Shown here: one piece after another, positions 31,854 through 34,342 of the stretch | How positions within the stretch are numbered: position 1 is the first letter of the stretch | Layout: the number at the start of each line of letters is the position of its first letter | Assembly: GCA_029975915.1 (NCBI GenBank) | Contig: JARKOC010000292.1 | Location: forward strand, 1 to 34,342 | Origin: Bryobacteraceae bacterium | GTDB taxonomy: Bacteria; Acidobacteriota; Terriglobia; Bryobacterales; Bryobacteraceae | Length of the DNA stretch: 34,342 nt | Reading direction: 5' to 3' | Made by a program: the position numbers and the translations under genes | Notes under the pieces: model-generated | What the model saw: only the letters and a program-made list of their open reading frames with translations | Database searches by the model: none | Told to the model about the DNA's origin: nothing

Positions 31854-32684
31854 ATGATGGAAGATACGGACCTGGTTTCGCTCGTGCTATCCCTGCGCCC
31901 ACGGGCCGCAGCAGACGGTCCCGCCTATTGGGGTCGCGCCGTCCACGCCCAGAGCATGCGCCTGATCGACGCCTGCAATCCCGGCCTGGCCAAATGGCTG
32001 CACGATCTGGACGCGCGCAAGCCACTGACCTGCTCCAACCTGATGGGCACAGCCGTCAATCATGACAGGCGCTGTGTGGTGCGGCCTGATCAGGTCTACT
32101 GGGTGCGCGTGACTGCGTTCACACCCGCGCTGGCAGCGATACTATTTCAGATCGAACAGGAACGGCCGACCGAGGTCGAGCTGGATGGGATTCGCTTCAA
32201 TGTGGAGGCTGCGACCACCGATCCGGCCGTGCATCCCTGGGCCGGGCGCGCTTCTTATCAGGGTCTACACGAATATTATAGGGGCAAGGCTGAAGCACTG
32301 GCAAGCAGTGTGAACCTGAACTTCACCAGCCTGACGTCGTTCCACAGCGGCGGCAAGACCCTGCCGTTTCCGCTACCGGAGCTGGTGTTCGGGAGCCTGG
32401 CTGACTCCTGGGATGCCTACAGCGGCCGGCAGCTTCCCACCGACGTCCGTGCTGCCGCGCCCCAGCACGTGGCGGTCAGCCGCTATACCCTGGCCACACG
32501 GGCCGTTCAAGCCAAAAGTATGCACTGGGAAATCGGCTGTACCGGCGACGCCACATACCGAGTCCTCGCCCAGGAAGCAGAACTCGCCTGGCCGATCCAT
32601 CTCCTGGCACACTTCGCTTTCTATGCTGGCGTGGGATATCAGACGACGATCGGGTTCGGCCAGGTGCGTGCCGCAGACCGGTAA
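31854..32684 (+). CDS. cas6: Cas6 crRNA-processing endoribonuclease (copy 2)
   Basis: 276 residues, ATG 31854, divergent from the RT gene with a 90-bp gap. It has the same landmarks as copy 1: KTLPFPLPELVFGSLADSW (~162–180) and the C-terminal Gly-rich loop FYAGVGYQTTIGFGQVR (~256–272). It is the only cas gene of module 2 on the + strand. Overall similarity to the first Cas6 looks moderate, so this is an old duplication or a separately acquired paralogue. It may prefer the GTGGAAATG repeat of array 2, whereas copy 1 may prefer GTAGAAATG; that is speculation from proximity. Confidence 0.9.
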   Translation: MMEDTDLVSLVLSLRPRAAADGPAYWGRAVHAQSMRLIDACNPGLAKWLHDLDARKPLTCSNLMGTAVNHDRRCVVRPDQVYWVRVTAFTPALAAILFQIEQERPTEVELDGIRFNVEAATTDPAVHPWAGRASYQGLHEYYRGKAEALASSVNLNFTSLTSFHSGGKTLPFPLPELVFGSLADSWDAYSGRQLPTDVRAAAPQHVAVSRYTLATRAVQAKSMHWEIGCTGDATYRVLAQEAELAWPIHLLAHFAFYAGVGYQTTIGFGQVRAADR

Positions 32685-32895
32685 ACAAACGGCGTCCCCG
32701 TGTGCGCGAATAACGCCCAATGGAAGAAGTCGTTTTCCCCGAAATCCTCTCTCACCAACACCGGCTGAGCAGTCACCAGACAGCCACCGGTCAAAAGAAG
32801 CTGAACAGCAAGCAGTTACGCTGTGGCCGGCCAAGTCAAACAACAAAAAGAGGGAAGCCCTTTGCCCCCCCCTGACGGCCCTGATTGTGCCCTGC

Positions 32896-33150
32896 CTACC
32901 CTGACACGCCTCTCTGCGAGTTGACCCACCGCCAGTACGCCCGGTCGAGCGCCGCCTGGTCAAGCCCGCTGTGCTCCTCGACTGTCCCACCCCGGGTATC
33001 GCTCACCCGGTACCCGCCACACCGGCTGGCCAGGTCCAGCCACGCCTCAAACATCCCCGGCCGTCCCTCGGGTAACGTGATCCGCCGCTCCAGGTGCGGC
33101 CGCGCGCCCTTGGTCCTAGTCCTCGTCTTCCTCGACCTCGAAGTCCTCAT
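32896..33150 (-). CDS. Hypothetical protein, start uncertain
   Basis: Up to 84 residues from ATG 33150, overlapping the acidic tail of the upstream gene in another frame. The second half (ITLPEGRPGMFEAWLDLASR, then YRVSDTRGGTVEEHSGLDQA and LDRAYWRWVNSQ) looks like real protein, while the first part is Arg/Thr-rich because it is the shadow of the Asp/Glu repeat. The true start may lie near 33110. No function is recognised. It would be the last gene of the − strand group. Confidence 0.45.
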   Translation of the reverse strand: MRTSRSRKTRTRTKGARPHLERRITLPEGRPGMFEAWLDLASRCGGYRVSDTRGGTVEEHSGLDQAALDRAYWRWVNSQRGVSG

Positions 33151-33853
33151 CGTCCTCATCTTCCGACTCCAGCTCCGCCACAGGCAGCACGCCCGACCGG
33201 ATGACCTCCAGCCGCTTGGCGCGCACGCCAGCACCATAGCTCGGAGTCTCCTGGTAGACCTGCTCCAGGAACTCGGCCGTCACGTGTTCCAGGCCCGCCA
33301 GTTCGTCCCAGAGGGCCGGTTCGATGTTCATCCGTTCCAGCGCGCGCTGGAGGCCCTTGCTGTGCCACAGCGGCTCCGGGCCGGGATCGGGCAGTGGCGG
33401 GATTTTGCTCAGGTCGCCGTTCGTGCAGTCCACCGGCAGGTACGTGGACGCGCTATCCAGGGCGGCATAAAAGACCAAGCGGGCCGCGTCGAGCCGCATC
33501 CGCCCCGGCGCGTTGTAATCGGCAGCGCGCCAGGAGTCGCACTCTTTCCAGGTCTCCTCCTGGGGCAGCTGGACGTCCGCCGGCAGGATGACGATGCATT
33601 GCCGCACGTCCGACCGGGCCACTTTGAACAGCGGCCCGCCGTAGTAGATCACTTCCCGGCCGTTCTGCTCCAGCGCGTCGTCGACCGCCGTTTGGACCTG
33701 TTGCCGGGCCATCTCCAGCAGGTGCACCCGCACGTCTTCCGGGTCTTCCCCCTCCTCGACGGCGGCCGTCATCGTTGCCGCCATCTTGACCCCGCTGTAG
33801 TCGCCCAGGTTCTGCCGCAGTTCATAGGTGATGGTGATCGTCGTGATGTCCAT
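33116..33853 (-). CDS. Hypothetical protein with acidic C-terminal tail
   Basis: 245 residues from ATG 33853, with GGGGAG just upstream. The first ~65 residues (TITITYELRQNLGDYSGVKM, then VRVHLLEMARQQVQTAVDDALE) suggest a beta-strand followed by a long helix. The middle contains CDSWRAADYNAPGRMRLDAARLV. The last ~18 residues are almost all Asp/Glu, common in proteins that bind basic partners or mimic nucleic acid. I do not recognise the family. It lies in a − strand group with two short upstream genes; nothing links it by sequence to CRISPR. Confidence 0.75.
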   Translation of the reverse strand: MDITTITITYELRQNLGDYSGVKMAATMTAAVEEGEDPEDVRVHLLEMARQQVQTAVDDALEQNGREVIYYGGPLFKVARSDVRQCIVILPADVQLPQEETWKECDSWRAADYNAPGRMRLDAARLVFYAALDSASTYLPVDCTNGDLSKIPPLPDPGPEPLWHSKGLQRALERMNIEPALWDELAGLEHVTAEFLEQVYQETPSYGAGVRAKRLEVIRSGVLPVAELESEDEDDEDFEVEEDED

Positions 33854-33905
33854 AGGTCTCCCCGCCATTCGGCGGAATCTCACTGCACAAGCCAACGTGA
33901 TCGAA

Positions 33906-34262
33906 CTAAAACGGAATGTCGGACAGATCGGTCTTGCGTCGCCGCCATAGCCCGCGCCACCAGCGGGCCAGCCGCCCCAGGATCGGCCGCCGCCAGCGCC
34001 CCGTCCGCGTCTCCGCCTGGCAGCGCTTCAGCCGGTACTGCTCGAACCAGCGCGCGGCCTTCTCGTCCAGCGTCGGCAACAGCCACAGGTACGCCCCCGG
34101 CGCGCTGGCGTTGAACTCGAACAGGTGTTCCCGTCCGGTGCGATCCTCGCGCATCCACACGCGCACCCAGGTGGGCGAGCGCTGGACGCGCACTTCCTCC
34201 AGGATCGGCCACAGCGGTGAGCGCTGCGGCGGGTAGTTGTGATAGATGGGCTGGTTTCTCAT
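33906..34262 (-). CDS. Hypothetical protein, basic C terminus
   Basis: 118 residues from ATG 34262, which overlaps the preceding stop by 4 bp and has AGGAAGG upstream. It begins MRNQPIYHNYPPQRSPLWP, contains a compact region WVRVWMREDRTGREHLFEFN and ends in an Arg/Trp-rich stretch (RRPILGRLARWWRGLWRRRK). The basic end could bind nucleic acid or membrane. No family is recognised. It is 52 bp upstream of the acidic-tail gene, probably the same transcript. Confidence 0.7.
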   Translation of the reverse strand: MRNQPIYHNYPPQRSPLWPILEEVRVQRSPTWVRVWMREDRTGREHLFEFNASAPGAYLWLLPTLDEKAARWFEQYRLKRCQAETRTGRWRRPILGRLARWWRGLWRRRKTDLSDIPF

Positions 34263-34342
34263 GCCTTCCTCACCTCGATCTCGAACCCGCCCCCGTCGTC
34301 CCTGGCGAGCTGCTCCAGCATCCATTCGGAGAACCTGAGCCA
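34259..34342 (-). CDS. Hypothetical protein, C-terminal fragment (5' end outside window)
   Basis: The last 27 codons of a − strand gene that runs off the window edge: WLRFSEWMLEQLARDD followed by a Gly-rich bend and FEIEVRKA, then TGA at 34261–34259. Its stop overlaps the start of the next gene (ATGA), indicating one operon. Too short to identify. Confidence 0.65.
   Translation of the reverse strand, partial: WLRFSEWMLEQLARDDGGGFEIEVRKA

Noticed and set aside
32685..32895. Possible terminator AGGG/CCCT followed by five T on the − strand near 32850
   Set aside because: The stem is only 4 bp; not strong enough to list.

Overview
The window (about 60% G+C) looks like a chromosomal accessory region from a free-living, probably filamentous bacterium. 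Gene content (sugar ABC operon, TIR–NACHT–FGE proteins, an RT-linked type III CRISPR system and a Csx15-like protein) suggests Chloroflexota. That assignment is an inference, since no marker gene is present.

Layout. (1) 1–5346, + strand: a carbohydrate-uptake locus with the end of a LacI-type regulator, a TIM-barrel hydrolase-like protein, a solute-binding lipoprotein/secreted protein and two ABC permeases. (2) 5807–13980: a complete diversity-generating retroelement (DGR). One template repeat (TR, 8809–8940) is flanked by a promoter, an accessory gene avd (− strand) and a DGR-type reverse transcriptase (+ strand). Two large TIR–NACHT–FGE proteins point inward at this core from either side, and each ends in a variable region (VR1, VR2) matching the TR. 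VR1 differs from the TR at 23 positions, all of them TR adenines. VR2 differs at 18 TR adenines plus 3 other bases. (3) 14175–32684: a type III-A CRISPR-Cas locus in two parallel modules. Module 1 is cas10-csm2-csm3-csm4-csm5-TIR-cas6, then leader 1 and array 1 (31 repeats). Module 2 is RT-cas1-cas2, then leader 2 and array 2 (24 repeats), with a second cas6 divergent from RT. All of these except the second cas6 read on the − strand. Facing each array from its old end is a + strand CARF unit: a CARF–PD-(D/E)XK nuclease with a Csx15-like protein at array 1, and a membrane-anchored CARF protein at array 2. (4) 32896–34342, − strand: four small overlapping genes of unknown function.

How it works together. 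The CRISPR arrays, read on the − strand, give crRNAs ending in the 8-nt tag ATTGAAAC. Two Cas6 enzymes are available to cut them, and the Csm complex would use them to recognise transcripts. Cas10 keeps its GGDD cyclase motif but I see no HD nuclease, so defence probably depends on cyclic oligoadenylate and on the two CARF effectors, with Csx15 as a likely off-switch. A TIR protein sits inside the csm operon as a further candidate effector. RT, Cas1 and Cas2 would add spacers, possibly from RNA. Next to it, the DGR would diversify the C-terminal sensor face of two TIR–NACHT proteins. The window therefore pairs two systems that update recognition sequences: CRISPR spacers (nucleic acid) and DGR-mutated FGE domains (probably protein or other ligands), both linked to TIR-type effectors.
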